Both the position numbers and the translations under genes were made by a program. 64,000 nt of DNA from UBA5364 sp050259235 (GTDB taxonomy: Bacteria > Bacillota_I > Bacilli_A > RF39 > UBA660): assembly GCA_050259235.1 (NCBI GenBank), contig JBLNAG010000002.1, forward strand, positions 62,001 through 126,000, written 5' to 3'. Under the pieces are notes generated by a model. The model did no database searches, was not told the origin of the DNA, and worked only from the letters and a program-made list of their open reading frames with translations. The stretch's first letter is position 1; every line of letters begins with the position of its first letter. Of the stretch, positions 55,354-63,796 are shown piece by piece.

Positions 55354-55442
55354 TGGTGCTCGTGGTCGGAGTCGAACCGACACGGTGTTTTAGCACCACT
55401 GGATTTTGAGTCCAGCACGTCTACCAATTTCATCACACGAGC
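55354..55442 (-). tRNA. tRNA-Leu (anticodon CAA)
   Basis: The 89-nt class II tRNA folds with acceptor GCTCGTG/CACGAGC and anticodon stem CTGGA/TCCAG with loop CTCAAAA (CAA, reads UUG). It has a long variable arm GTGGTGCTAAAACACC, T-loop GGTTCGACTCC and encoded CCA. A promoter TTGTGT-18-TATAAT lies at 55453-55482. Confidence 0.97.
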
Positions 55443-55452
55443 GAGCAATATA

Positions 55453-55482
55453 ATTATATCATAAAAATATTTTTTTACACAA
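55453..55482 (-). promoter_or_regulatory. Promoter of tRNA-Leu
   Basis: TTGTGT (55477-55482) and extended TGA-TATAAT (-10 at 55453-55458) are 18 bases apart on the minus strand, about 10 bases before the tRNA. Confidence 0.7.
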
Positions 55483-55505
55483 TAAAAAAATAATATATTT
55501 AAATA

Positions 55506-56060
55506 TTACTCTTTATATTTTGACTCATACAAATCAACTTCATTGTCTTCTATTTTTTCCCTTTCAACCTTAGGTAATTGATCTATAGAAGATAAGCCAA
55601 TACAATCTAGAAATACTGAAGTAGTACCATATAATATAGGTCTGCCTGGTAATTCTGATCTTCCTACTTCTTTAATTAAATCTCTGAATAATAATTTTCT
55701 GATAATATGACTACTATCTACTCCTCTTATCTCTTCAACAAAGCTGCGAGTAACTGGTTCGTTATAAGCAATAATTGCTAAAGTTTCTAAAGAGGCTTGA
55801 CTTAGTAATCCATTCTTTTCATATTCTACTAATTTTTCATAATATTCTTTATATTCTTTTTTAGTTACTAATTTTAAATTATCACCAAAAACTTCGATTT
55901 TTATTCCATGATTTCCTTTATTATATTCTTCTTTTAGTTCATTTAAGATATTACTTAATTGGTTATCATCAATATTTAAAATCTCTTTTACTTTTTCAAA
56001 AGGTAATCCTTCCTCACCTACTAAAAAAAGTAATCCTTCTAATGCTCCAATAAACTCCAT
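55506..56060 (-). CDS. scpB: Segregation and condensation protein B
   Basis: The 184-aa winged-helix protein is a kleisin-associated partner of SMC/ScpA in chromosome condensation. Signatures are LEGLLFLVGEEGL, LSQASLETLAIIAYNEPVTR, EIRGVDSS and GRPILYGTT. The ATG at 56060 has AAAGGAAG upstream and lies one base after the scpA stop; the longer TTG-start version would overlap scpA. Confidence 0.95.
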   Translation of the reverse strand: MEFIGALEGLLFLVGEEGLPFEKVKEILNIDDNQLSNILNELKEEYNKGNHGIKIEVFGDNLKLVTKKEYKEYYEKLVEYEKNGLLSQASLETLAIIAYNEPVTRSFVEEIRGVDSSHIIRKLLFRDLIKEVGRSELPGRPILYGTTSVFLDCIGLSSIDQLPKVEREKIEDNEVDLYESKYKE

Positions 56061-56061
56061 C

Positions 56062-56787
56062 TTATTCACTTCCTTTTGCAATTAAATATATCTTGTAAAA
56101 ATTACTATCTTGTACTATTTTTAATTCTTGCTTTTTAGCTAAATCCAATATTGATAAAAAAGTAACCACAATATAGTCTCTAGTATATACATCAAATAAT
56201 TCCGTGAATTCTACCTTCTTCTTATTTTTAATAATTTCTTTTATCTCATTACTTCTAACCGATACTGAGAATTCTTTAGTTGTTATTTTAGTATTTAGGG
56301 GTTTATCTAATTCTCTTCTCTCTAAAAAATTAGAAAAGGCTTCTAATAATTCATTTAAATCAATTTGATTATGATTATCATTATCTTCTTTTGCATATTC
56401 GTCTAAATTACTTGGTACTTTACTAAACATTTTATTTCGTTCAGATTCATAATCTTTTAAAACATTCGAAACTTCTTTATAATATTGATATTCTAATAAA
56501 CGATTGATAAGTTGTTCTCTTGGATCTTCTTCATATTCATCATCTGCATTATCATTTTGATTTGGAAGAAGTGTGACTGATTTCATTTCTATTAGTTCTG
56601 CAGCCATTACTAAATATTCACTAGCCACGTTCAAATTCATCTCTTCCATCTTTTTAATAAAATCTAAATATTGCTTAGTAATTTTTTCAATACTTATATC
56701 AAAGATATTTATATCAGATTGCTTTATTAAATGTAGCAATAAATCTAATGGTCCTTCAAACTCTGGCATATTAATTTCATATGTCAT
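56062..56787 (-). CDS. scpA: Segregation and condensation protein A
   Basis: The 241-aa kleisin linking SMC heads starts MTYEINMPEFEGPLDLLLHL with the N-terminal SMC-binding helices (SEYLVMAAELIEMKSVTLLP). A C-terminal winged helix follows (VEFTELFDVYTRDYIVVTFL). The ATG at 56787 follows TTGGATGTGA; the upstream frame was rejected. An extended -10 (TGATATAAT) lies at 56810-56818 on the minus strand. Operon scpA-scpB. Confidence 0.95.
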   Translation of the reverse strand: MTYEINMPEFEGPLDLLLHLIKQSDINIFDISIEKITKQYLDFIKKMEEMNLNVASEYLVMAAELIEMKSVTLLPNQNDNADDEYEEDPREQLINRLLEYQYYKEVSNVLKDYESERNKMFSKVPSNLDEYAKEDNDNHNQIDLNELLEAFSNFLERRELDKPLNTKITTKEFSVSVRSNEIKEIIKNKKKVEFTELFDVYTRDYIVVTFLSILDLAKKQELKIVQDSNFYKIYLIAKGSE

Positions 56788-56809
56788 TTTATCACATCCA
56801 AGCATAAAC

Positions 56810-56842
56810 ATTATATCATAAATTAAATATATATGATATAAT
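56810..56842. promoter_or_regulatory. Divergent extended -10 promoters of scpAB and the RNHCP gene
   Basis: TGATATAAT occurs on both strands: minus at 56810-56818 facing scpA and plus at 56834-56842 facing the RNHCP gene, back to back in a 71-bp gap. Confidence 0.6.
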
Positions 56843-56858
56843 TTTGTGTGGTGATACC

Positions 56859-57161
56859 ATGAAAAAATTTACAATGAAAGATGAATCTTTTATTTGCGAA
56901 AATTGTGCAAAAAAAGTTAATAAATTAGACTATACTGCAAGAGATCATTGTCCTTATTGTCTATATTCAAAACATATTGATATCAATCCCGGAGATAGAA
57001 TGAATAAATGTCTTGGTTTAATGGAACCTATTGGTATTGAAAAGTTTAAAGATTCATATAAAATATTATATAAATGTGAAAAATGTAATGAACCTCATAA
57101 AAACATTATGGCAAAAGATGATAATATGGATTTAATTATTGAATTATCCATAAAAAAATAA
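56859..57161 (+). CDS. RNHCP-domain zinc-ribbon protein
   Basis: The 100-aa protein has the RNHCP signature here as ARDHCPYCLYSKHID, flanked by CENC and KCEKC knuckles: CxxC at residues about 13-16 and CxxC in HCPYC, later YKCEKCNEPH. Four CxxC-type pairs suggest one or two zinc sites. The family is of unknown function and may bind RNA. The ATG at 56859 follows GTGGTGATACC; the predicted transcript start is only about 10 bases upstream. Confidence 0.88.
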   Translation: MKKFTMKDESFICENCAKKVNKLDYTARDHCPYCLYSKHIDINPGDRMNKCLGLMEPIGIEKFKDSYKILYKCEKCNEPHKNIMAKDDNMDLIIELSIKK

Positions 57162-57184
57162 TACCCTCTGGTATTATTTTTTTA
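57155..57184. terminator. Bidirectional terminator
   Basis: AATAATACC-CTCT-GGTATTATT with T tracts on both strands, between the convergent RNHCP and proline-rich genes. Confidence 0.85.
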
Positions 57185-57185
57185 T

Positions 57186-57749
57186 TTACCCTATAAATTC
57201 AATAATTTGTGGTAAAAAGATTATAAAGGCTACTAATATAAGGAATATAATAATAATAAATGCAATAGCTCCTTTATTACTCTTTTCTTTTTTAACCGGT
57301 TTAGTAGATACTTCAGGTGTAGGTGCAGCACTTACAGTAGTTGGTGTTGGCACTGGTACAGGTGTAACAGGTGCTTCTGGTACTGGTTGTACTGGTGCAC
57401 TTGGCATTTCTACTGATGGTACCACTGGAGTTTCAACTACAGGTGATACCGGAGCAACAGGCACACTCATTGTTGGTTGTGCATAATATGGCACATCCAC
57501 TATTTCTGATTGCACTGGTACACTTGGCATTTCCATTGTTGGCATTGCTGGAGTTTCAACTACAGATGGAGTCGGAACAACAGGAGTAGCCACCATTGGT
57601 TGTACTGGTTGTGCATATGGTACATCTACTATTTCTGGTTGTACTGGTGCACTTGGTGTATCAAAAATTGATAATGGTGTCACCGGATTATTTGTAGTAG
57701 TACTTGGGACTGTTTGATCATTGATAAATTCTTTATTTTCTGGGTTCAT
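57186..57749 (-). CDS. Proline-rich repeat protein with C-terminal TM anchor (187 aa)
   Basis: Residues about 25-140 are low-complexity Pro/Val/Thr/Glu with an imperfect repeat of about 45 residues: each copy has MPSVPVQ/MPSAPVQ, EIVDVPY(Y)AQP and a VETP block. A basic KPVKKEKSNK precedes a C-terminal TM (about 160-183), so the repeat is most likely cytosolic (tail-anchored), though secretion cannot be excluded. Directly follows a TM-anchored gene by 12 bases. Function unknown. Confidence 0.72.
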   Translation of the reverse strand: MNPENKEFINDQTVPSTTTNNPVTPLSIFDTPSAPVQPEIVDVPYAQPVQPMVATPVVPTPSVVETPAMPTMEMPSVPVQSEIVDVPYYAQPTMSVPVAPVSPVVETPVVPSVEMPSAPVQPVPEAPVTPVPVPTPTTVSAAPTPEVSTKPVKKEKSNKGAIAFIIIIFLILVAFIIFLPQIIEFIG

Positions 57750-57761
57750 TTTCTTTCCTCC

Positions 57762-58373
57762 TTATTTACATTCATAACCATCTTTAGTATATATTTTGGT
57801 TACTTCTTCTATTTTTTGATTGTAACTGTACTTAAGTTCTAAAGGATTATAAGTAGCTGCTTCATTCATCTTTTTAACATCTAATAATGATAAATCTAAA
57901 CTTAATTCAACTGTATAAGTATTTCCTGTTATAGTAGGTTTGATTTTAAAACCATTATACTTATCAAAATCTTCTGCTAATTCAGTAAAATATTTATTAG
58001 CTGTATCAATCTCATTCATATATAATCCTTCATTAGAAATATATGATGTTAATTCAGTTGTAGACTTAATCATATTATTTGGATGATTGAAAGTTACTTT
58101 ATAAGATATTTTCCCTTCTTCTTTAGTCTCAGTTTTTGTACAAATAGTAGTGGTTTTAACTTCTTCCTCTTCTTCAACTGGGGGTTCTTCAACAACCTCT
58201 TCTTTAGGAAAAAGACCATTTACTTTTATGTACATAACTTTGTCGTATATTGTAGGAAGCAAAAAGACAAATACAAAAATAATTATAATTATGACAATAA
58301 ATAAAAGGCTTTCATTGGTAAGTTTAAAACCATCTTTAATCCTTATTCTTGGTCCATCATTATTATTTTGCAT
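57762..58373 (-). CDS. TM-anchored acidic protein of unknown function (203 aa)
   Basis: A basic N-terminus (RIRIKDGFK) precedes a long TM (about 25-45). An acidic Glu/Pro linker (EEVVEEPPVEEEEEVK) and a ~130-residue extracytoplasmic alpha/beta domain with two Cys (TICTK, near the C-terminal YECK) follow. No family recognised. The ATG at 58373 has GGGGTGA upstream. It forms a two-gene operon with the proline-rich protein. Confidence 0.72.
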   Translation of the reverse strand: MQNNNDGPRIRIKDGFKLTNESLLFIVIIIIIFVFVFLLPTIYDKVMYIKVNGLFPKEEVVEEPPVEEEEEVKTTTICTKTETKEEGKISYKVTFNHPNNMIKSTTELTSYISNEGLYMNEIDTANKYFTELAEDFDKYNGFKIKPTITGNTYTVELSLDLSLLDVKKMNEAATYNPLELKYSYNQKIEEVTKIYTKDGYECK

Positions 58374-58477
58374 CACTATCACCCCTACTTTACATAAATA
58401 ATTATAACAAAAAATTTTAAAAAAAGAAAGTTTTTTTTATTTTTTAATCTTTTTGGAATATTTATTTGATATAAGTA

Positions 58478-58483
58478 TATAAT
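58478..58483 (+). promoter_or_regulatory. -10 box of the small structured RNA
   Basis: TATAAT lies 4-8 bases before the structured element at 58487. A TTGGAA at 58453 (19-base spacing) is a poor -35. Confidence 0.5.
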
Positions 58484-58486
58484 ATT

Positions 58487-58548
58487 AGTGACTGAGTTAT
58501 CGCACAAGCAGTAAATGCTTTCCTTGATAACTTGGTCACTTTTTATAT
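58487..58548 (+). ncRNA. Candidate small structured RNA or leader upstream of the ger operon
   Basis: AGTGACTGAGTTATC (58487-58501) pairs along all 15 bases with GATAACTTGGTCACT (58526-58540). Two G-U pairs form only if the plus strand is transcribed. Inside, AAGCA-GTAAA-TGCTT makes a second hairpin, and a U tract follows. A TATAAT box ends just before it, so the transcript would start at the foot of the stem. It may be an autonomous small RNA or an attenuator 117 bases ahead of gerAA. It matches no riboswitch class I know. Confidence 0.5.
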
Positions 58549-58553
58549 TAATA

Positions 58554-58580
58554 AAAGAACAAAAATAATTGTTCTTTTTT
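58554..58580 (+). terminator. Second terminator upstream of the ger operon
   Basis: AAAGAACAA-AAATAA-TTGTTCTTT with a seven-T tail on the plus strand. Confidence 0.7.
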
Positions 58581-58656
58581 TCTTTTTATAGATAATCCAA
58601 GATTAATAAAATAGTAGAAATTGGTAATAATATAAAGGAATAGATGAGGTATACAT

Positions 58657-60135
58657 ATGAAAATAGATCAAATTAATAAAAAATTGATGAGTGATAATAA
58701 AGAGAATGTTCAAGAAATTAAAAAAAGAACTGGTGAAAGTCCAGATATAATTATTAAAAAACTATCATTTGCTAATTATACTATTCATGTAGTCTTTAAT
58801 GAAACATTGTGTGATCAAACAATTATCAACAAATTTATTCTTGAATATTTTGTTGAAGCACCAATTAAATCAAGACCTGAAAATATTGTAAAATATTTAA
58901 ATGAAAATATTCCAACACGTAAAACAACAAAAATTAGTGATTTTGATACTTTGTTTTACAATCTTTATAGTGGATATACAATTATATTAATAGATGGACA
59001 AGAAGAAGCACTTAGCATTGAAACTAGGTTTATGTTAAATAGTACAATTCAAGAAGCAAAAGATGAGTATGTTTTGAAAGGATCAAAAGATGCTTTTACT
59101 GAAAACTATCAAACTAATATTGGACAAATCCGAAGAAGAGTTAAGACTGAAAAACTATGGTTAAAGGAAGTAGATTTAGGAACCAAAAGCAAAACTAAAA
59201 TAGGAATTATGTATATAAATGATATTGCAAGTAAAGAATTAGTTGAACAAGTAATAAATAAAATTGAAAACATTGAAATTGATGCTATTCTTGGTAGTAA
59301 TTACATAATAGACACAATATCAGAAAATAAGAGAAATGTTTTTCCAAATTATTTATCAACCGAAAGACCAGATTTAGTTGCTGCAAATCTATTAGAAGGT
59401 AGAATTGCTATTGTTATTGAAAACATGCAATATGTCGTTGTTATACCTGCCGTGTTTGTTGATTTTTTTCATAGTACTGAAGATTTATATCAAAAATCGA
59501 TCAATACTACTTATACCAGAATTATTAGAGTTATAGCTTTATTAATTACTTTACTAGTACCTGCTATTTATATAGCTATTACTACTTTCAATCAAGAAGC
59601 TATTCCGGAAAATTTAATAATCAACTTTGCAGCACAAAGAAATGGCGTACCGTTTCCGGCAATAGTTGAAGCTATATTAATGATTATTACTTTTGAAATA
59701 TTACGAGAGACAAATCTAAGAATACCATCAACATTAGGTAGTGCTTTATCAATAGTTGGAGCAATTGTCTTAGGAGATGCTGCCGTAACAGCAGGAATTG
59801 TATCTCCAATTATGGTTATTGTAGTAGCTATTACTTCTATTAGTGGTTTGACAGTATCTTCATCAGATATAATTAACGGAATTAGATGGTGGAGAATTAT
59901 CTTCATTGTGTTAGCATCTATAACAGGACTACTAGGGGTATTTCTTGCCGGTATTTTATTTGTAGTCAACTTAGCAAGCATGAAATCATTTGGTATTCCT
60001 TATCTTGCACCACTTGCACCTTTTGATAAAGATAATCAAGGTAACGCTATTTTCCTCTCCGATAAACGTAAATTTTTCAAAAGAAATTCATTAACAGCTA
60101 AAAAAAATTTATATCGTAGCAAGGAGGATAATTAA
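58657..60135 (+). CDS. gerAA: Spore germination protein, GerA family A subunit
   Basis: The 492-aa GerAA-type receptor subunit has an N-terminal soluble domain (to about 280) with NIGQIRRRVKTEKLWLKEVDLG and IENIEIDAILGSNYIIDTI, then KSINTTYTRIIRVIALLITLLVPAIYIAI. About five TM segments follow, including RNGVPFPAIVEAILMIITFEILRE. GerA receptors sense nutrients in dormant spores and start germination; in Bacillus they sit in the spore inner membrane. First gene of gerAA-AC-AB. SD GAGG 7 nt upstream. Confidence 0.95.
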   Translation: MKIDQINKKLMSDNKENVQEIKKRTGESPDIIIKKLSFANYTIHVVFNETLCDQTIINKFILEYFVEAPIKSRPENIVKYLNENIPTRKTTKISDFDTLFYNLYSGYTIILIDGQEEALSIETRFMLNSTIQEAKDEYVLKGSKDAFTENYQTNIGQIRRRVKTEKLWLKEVDLGTKSKTKIGIMYINDIASKELVEQVINKIENIEIDAILGSNYIIDTISENKRNVFPNYLSTERPDLVAANLLEGRIAIVIENMQYVVVIPAVFVDFFHSTEDLYQKSINTTYTRIIRVIALLITLLVPAIYIAITTFNQEAIPENLIINFAAQRNGVPFPAIVEAILMIITFEILRETNLRIPSTLGSALSIVGAIVLGDAAVTAGIVSPIMVIVVAITSISGLTVSSSDIINGIRWWRIIFIVLASITGLLGVFLAGILFVVNLASMKSFGIPYLAPLAPFDKDNQGNAIFLSDKRKFFKRNSLTAKKNLYRSKEDN

Positions 60136-61364
60136 TGAAAAAAATAAAAATACTTATTATATTATTGCTTATTTCCCTTACAACTGGGTGTTGGAATTAT
60201 AGAGAATTAAATAATTTAGCGATAGTTAGTGCTATTGGAATCGATGAAGAAGATGGCGTTTATAATGTAAGTGTTCAAGTTATGAATCCTAGTCAACAAA
60301 GTAGTAACTCAAAGTCTGGAGGTTCTAGTAGTCAAACTACACCTGTTGATGTTTACGAAGGAAAAGGTAAATCCATACTTGAAGCAATAAATAGTATCTT
60401 ATTAAAACAACCAAATGATATCTTTCTAGGTCATACTGACCTAATTGTTATTAGTGACCAATTAGCAAGGAAAGGAATTGAAAATTTTATTGACTTTCTA
60501 TTACGAGATAGGCAATCAAGAAAAATATTTCCAATGGTTATTATAAAAAATGCCAAAGCAAGTGATGTTATAAAACTGATTACCCCAATAGAAACAATAT
60601 CTAGTAAATATATAAGTTCTACTTTAGAAGCTACAAAGAAAAATAGTGGTGTCCTTAGCGATCGACTTTTTGATGAAATATTGATGTGTTTATTTACTAG
60701 AGGGAGAGAAGCAACAATATCAGCTATCGAATTGGTTGGTCTCCCTGAAAAGGGTGATGAATCTAAAAATCTTTCTACATCCATCCCTACTACTTATTTC
60801 AAAATAAGTGGATCTGGTGTCCTTGTTAATGATAGATTAGTTGGATATTTTGATGAAAAGGAAAGTTTAGGATATACCTATATTAGAAATAAAGTAACTG
60901 CTTCAGTTATATCGGTTCCTTGTGATAAGGAAGGAAATTATGCTGGTGTTAAGTTAGAAAAAAGTAAAGCAAGTTTGAAGACCACTATTAAGGACGGCAA
61001 GCCAGTTGGTGAAATTACGTTAAATACTAAAGCGGTAATATCCGAATTCAATTGTAAGGTTGATTTGCTTAAACCTGAAAACATCAAAAAAATAGAAGAT
61101 GCTACAAACAAAGAATTAAAAAAAATATTGAATTATGCTGTGGTTAAAGCTCAAAAAGAACTAAAAAGCGATGTCTTTGGTTTTGGAGAATATATTTATA
61201 AAAATAAACATAAGGACTGGAAAAAATATGAAGACAATTGGAATGAAACATTTAGTAATATGGAATACAAAATTAAAGTAACAACGGAAATTAGAAATGT
61301 TGGTGCAGCAATAGATTCATTAAAAAATTCATACAGGGGGAATCCTAATTATGGAAAAGAATAA
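60135..61364 (+). CDS. gerAC: Spore germination lipoprotein, Ger(x)C family
   Basis: The 409-aa lipoprotein carries the GerAC signature TTGCWNYREL with lipid-modified Cys19. The typical domains are AIVSAIGIDEEDG, GHTDLIVISDQLARKGIENF and the C-terminal YAVVKAQKELKSDVFGFGEYIYKNKHKDWKKYEDNW. It is the outer-face component of the receptor. The ATG overlaps the gerAA stop (TAATG), SD AAGGAGG. Confidence 0.95.
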   Translation: MKKIKILIILLLISLTTGCWNYRELNNLAIVSAIGIDEEDGVYNVSVQVMNPSQQSSNSKSGGSSSQTTPVDVYEGKGKSILEAINSILLKQPNDIFLGHTDLIVISDQLARKGIENFIDFLLRDRQSRKIFPMVIIKNAKASDVIKLITPIETISSKYISSTLEATKKNSGVLSDRLFDEILMCLFTRGREATISAIELVGLPEKGDESKNLSTSIPTTYFKISGSGVLVNDRLVGYFDEKESLGYTYIRNKVTASVISVPCDKEGNYAGVKLEKSKASLKTTIKDGKPVGEITLNTKAVISEFNCKVDLLKPENIKKIEDATNKELKKILNYAVVKAQKELKSDVFGFGEYIYKNKHKDWKKYEDNWNETFSNMEYKIKVTTEIRNVGAAIDSLKNSYRGNPNYGKE

Positions 61365-62463
61365 CAATATAATTACAGCTGCACAATTTGGTATTATTGG
61401 TTATTTTTTAGGTAATGCCTTCTTTATAGGAATGGGTGATACTAGCTTAATAAATTTTGCTAGACAAGATACTTGGTTAGCAGCCATATTAGCAATAATA
61501 CTTGGACTATTACCTATTGCTATACTAATATACATAATGAATTATAAGCCTGAAAAAAACATCTTAGAAAAGAATAAAGTTTTGTTTGGAAAGATTTTTG
61601 GTAGTTTAATTAATTTTATTATCTTTGCATATATGTTTGTAATAACTATAATACTAATATGGGCAACTAGTAATTATGCAATTATTATTTATTTAACTGT
61701 TACTCCCCGTTTAGCTATTATTCTACTGTTTGTATCACTCAGTATATATACCGTTATTAAAGGAATAGAAGCAATTTGCCGAACTGGTCAAATATTATTT
61801 TTTGTAGTATTACTTATGATTGTCTCAATCACCATGGGTCTATTACAATATTCTGATTTTAATAATGTTAAGCCAATTCTTAAAGATGGTGCTATGCCAA
61901 TGATTAAAGGATCAATATTGTATTTATCTTATGCATTCACTCCACTAATATCTTTACTTATTATTCCAAAGAAGACTATTAAAGATCAAAAGAAATTTAA
62001 TAGATATTTAATAGGAGGTTTTCTCTTCAGTATTATGACAATGGTTTTAGTCTTCTATGTAATAACCTCTGTTTTAACAGTTGATTTGGTAGATTTATAT
62101 CGATATCCAGCATATTATGTTCAAAAGAAACTAGTTATTACCAATTATTTCAATAACGTTGAAAATTTCTTTTCATTACATTGGTTCTTAAATTATTTCT
62201 TTGGTGTTATAATGTCATTATACTTTTTAAGTAAATATGTACAACATATATTTAAATTTAAAGATTCAAAACATATAAATATTTCAGTTATTATATTGGG
62301 TTTAATGACAGCTATTGCAGCAAACTACGCATTTAAAAATGGTACTAATGCATTTGATTTTATGAGATATCAATTTCCAATATGGATTGCAGGAATATTA
62401 TTTGGAATATTATTACTAACATGTATATTAATATTCATCAGAAAAAAAATAGGAGACACATAA
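61351..62463 (+). CDS. gerAB: Spore germination permease, GerAB family
   Basis: The 370-aa APC-superfamily transporter has ten TM segments and carries the GerAB landmarks ITAAQFGIIGYFLGNA, FARQDTWLAAILAIILGLLPI and PAYYVQKKL. It binds the germinant and is thought to form the transport pathway. It overlaps gerAC by 14 bases; SD AGGGGG. Subunit order A-C-B matches many Clostridia-type ger operons. Confidence 0.93.
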   Translation: MEKNNNIITAAQFGIIGYFLGNAFFIGMGDTSLINFARQDTWLAAILAIILGLLPIAILIYIMNYKPEKNILEKNKVLFGKIFGSLINFIIFAYMFVITIILIWATSNYAIIIYLTVTPRLAIILLFVSLSIYTVIKGIEAICRTGQILFFVVLLMIVSITMGLLQYSDFNNVKPILKDGAMPMIKGSILYLSYAFTPLISLLIIPKKTIKDQKKFNRYLIGGFLFSIMTMVLVFYVITSVLTVDLVDLYRYPAYYVQKKLVITNYFNNVENFFSLHWFLNYFFGVIMSLYFLSKYVQHIFKFKDSKHINISVIILGLMTAIAANYAFKNGTNAFDFMRYQFPIWIAGILFGILLLTCILIFIRKKIGDT

Positions 62464-62477
62464 TCTTCTATTTTTTT
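62443..62477. terminator. Bidirectional terminator between convergent ger operons
   Basis: AAAAATAGGAGA and TCTTCTATTTTT pair (one G-U on the plus strand) around CACATAA, which contains the gerAB stop; A/T tracts flank both sides. Confidence 0.75.
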
Positions 62478-63561
62478 ATGCAAACTTCTTCTTTCTTAAT
62501 TTTATTTCAGCGGTTATCCAAATAATTAAAGGAATTATTATTTCAAAAGGAAGAGCATAAATATAGTAAACTTTAATAAAATCCATCATCTCTAAAATAT
62601 TAGTGTATATAATTGCTGATAATGCTAAAATTAATAAACTTGTTGGTAGTAATACCTTTTTATAATTAGTTACTGATAATAATTTGGATATTCCTAAGGA
62701 AGCAGCTATTAAGCAAACTGTTATTTTAGTAATTCCAGCAAATAGAAAGTTTATAGTTACTATTCCTTCTATTCTTGTTAAAAAATTTCCTAATTCAATT
62801 ATTCTGGTAGCAGAGAATGAGGGAAAATAAGTTGACAATGCTAACGTTGATCCTAAAACAGTTAAATTTCTTAACATAACAAATAGTAAAATGATACTGC
62901 CAAATATAATTGCCAACATATATATTTTATATGGACTATCTTCTTTTTTTAGAAAACATGCTAATGGTAAAAATAATACTGTCTCGGCTAGGGGAAAAGA
63001 AATAATTTTATATGTAGCTAACGACAAACCTTTTAAATCAGTTTCCATAATTGGCATAAGATTTTTTACATCAACAATACCCAATGATAAGATTATTGTT
63101 ATTATTAACATTAGAATAACAACAGGTAAAACAACTAATACCCAACTTCCAAAAATAGTTGGTCCACTTTTACCTATATAAATAGCTACCAGCAATAATA
63201 CTATTATTATTAATATTTCAGGAGTTTTTAATAATGTGGTTATTTTTATATATTCTGAAAAATTTTTTAAGATCATTGAACATAAGTGAATGGCATACCA
63301 TATCATCAAAATAGTAATTATATTACCAATAATTTTGCCAAACAGTTTATAAATTATGTCATATAGTCCTAAACCTGGATATAATTTAATAATTCTTGCA
63401 TATATGAACACTATTGGAAGCGAAAAAAGTGTTGCCAGAATTAGTGTAATCCATGAATCTTGTTTAGCTTCTGTACTTACACCAAAAATAACACTACTAC
63501 CAAATATAAATAAAACTATTATTGCTATTGCCTGACTAGATGTTATTTTTTCTTTGATCAT
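62476..63561 (-). CDS. Second GerAB-family spore germination permease
   Basis: The 361-aa ten-TM APC-type permease has GerAB landmarks TSSQAIAIIVLFIFGSSVIFG, EAKQDSWITLILATLFSLPI and FPLAETVLFLPL. It is clearly divergent from the first GerAB, so it belongs to a receptor with another specificity. It is the last gene of a minus-strand operon (GerAC, small TM protein, GerAB) whose upstream part is outside the window. SD AAAGGAG. Confidence 0.92.
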   Translation of the reverse strand: MIKEKITSSQAIAIIVLFIFGSSVIFGVSTEAKQDSWITLILATLFSLPIVFIYARIIKLYPGLGLYDIIYKLFGKIIGNIITILMIWYAIHLCSMILKNFSEYIKITTLLKTPEILIIIVLLLVAIYIGKSGPTIFGSWVLVVLPVVILMLIITIILSLGIVDVKNLMPIMETDLKGLSLATYKIISFPLAETVLFLPLACFLKKEDSPYKIYMLAIIFGSIILLFVMLRNLTVLGSTLALSTYFPSFSATRIIELGNFLTRIEGIVTINFLFAGITKITVCLIAASLGISKLLSVTNYKKVLLPTSLLILALSAIIYTNILEMMDFIKVYYIYALPFEIIIPLIIWITAEIKLRKKKFA

Positions 63562-63576
63562 AATTCATGTTCTCCT

Positions 63577-63783
63577 TTAAATTATACTCTTAATGGCAGC
63601 TTCTATTGGTTTTGCTGGACTAGGTAATGTAACACCTAAACTATAAAGTATCAATATTATCAAAGTAAAAAGAGATGTTCCTATGTAAAATAAAACAATT
63701 TTTTTATTGTCTTTTTTTAAAAGTGGCATAAAATCAAAAATAATTATTAAGGCATATGTTATTAAAATAATTGTTAAATCCAT
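63577..63783 (-). CDS. Small two-TM protein of the second ger operon (68 aa)
   Basis: Two hydrophobic helices (about 4-20 and 28-50) are joined by KKDNKK. It lies between the gerAC-like and gerAB-like genes, 15 bases before the latter. Small membrane proteins of this size are found in some ger operons (GerD- or gerXD-like), where they modulate receptor function. Its presence here and absence from the first operon is the only evidence for a role. Confidence 0.7.
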   Translation of the reverse strand: MDLTIILITYALIIIFDFMPLLKKDNKKIVLFYIGTSLFTLIILILYSLGVTLPSPAKPIEAAIKSII

Positions 63784-63796
63784 TAAATCACCTCTT

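Noticed and set aside
55285..55399. N-terminal extension of the GyrI-like protein
   Set aside because: The extra 38 codons run through tRNA-Leu and its terminator; the ATG at 55285 has a proper SD.
58487..58548. T-box or known riboswitch upstream of gerAA
   Set aside because: No T-box core, specifier loop or known aptamer pattern is visible, and the downstream genes are not metabolic.
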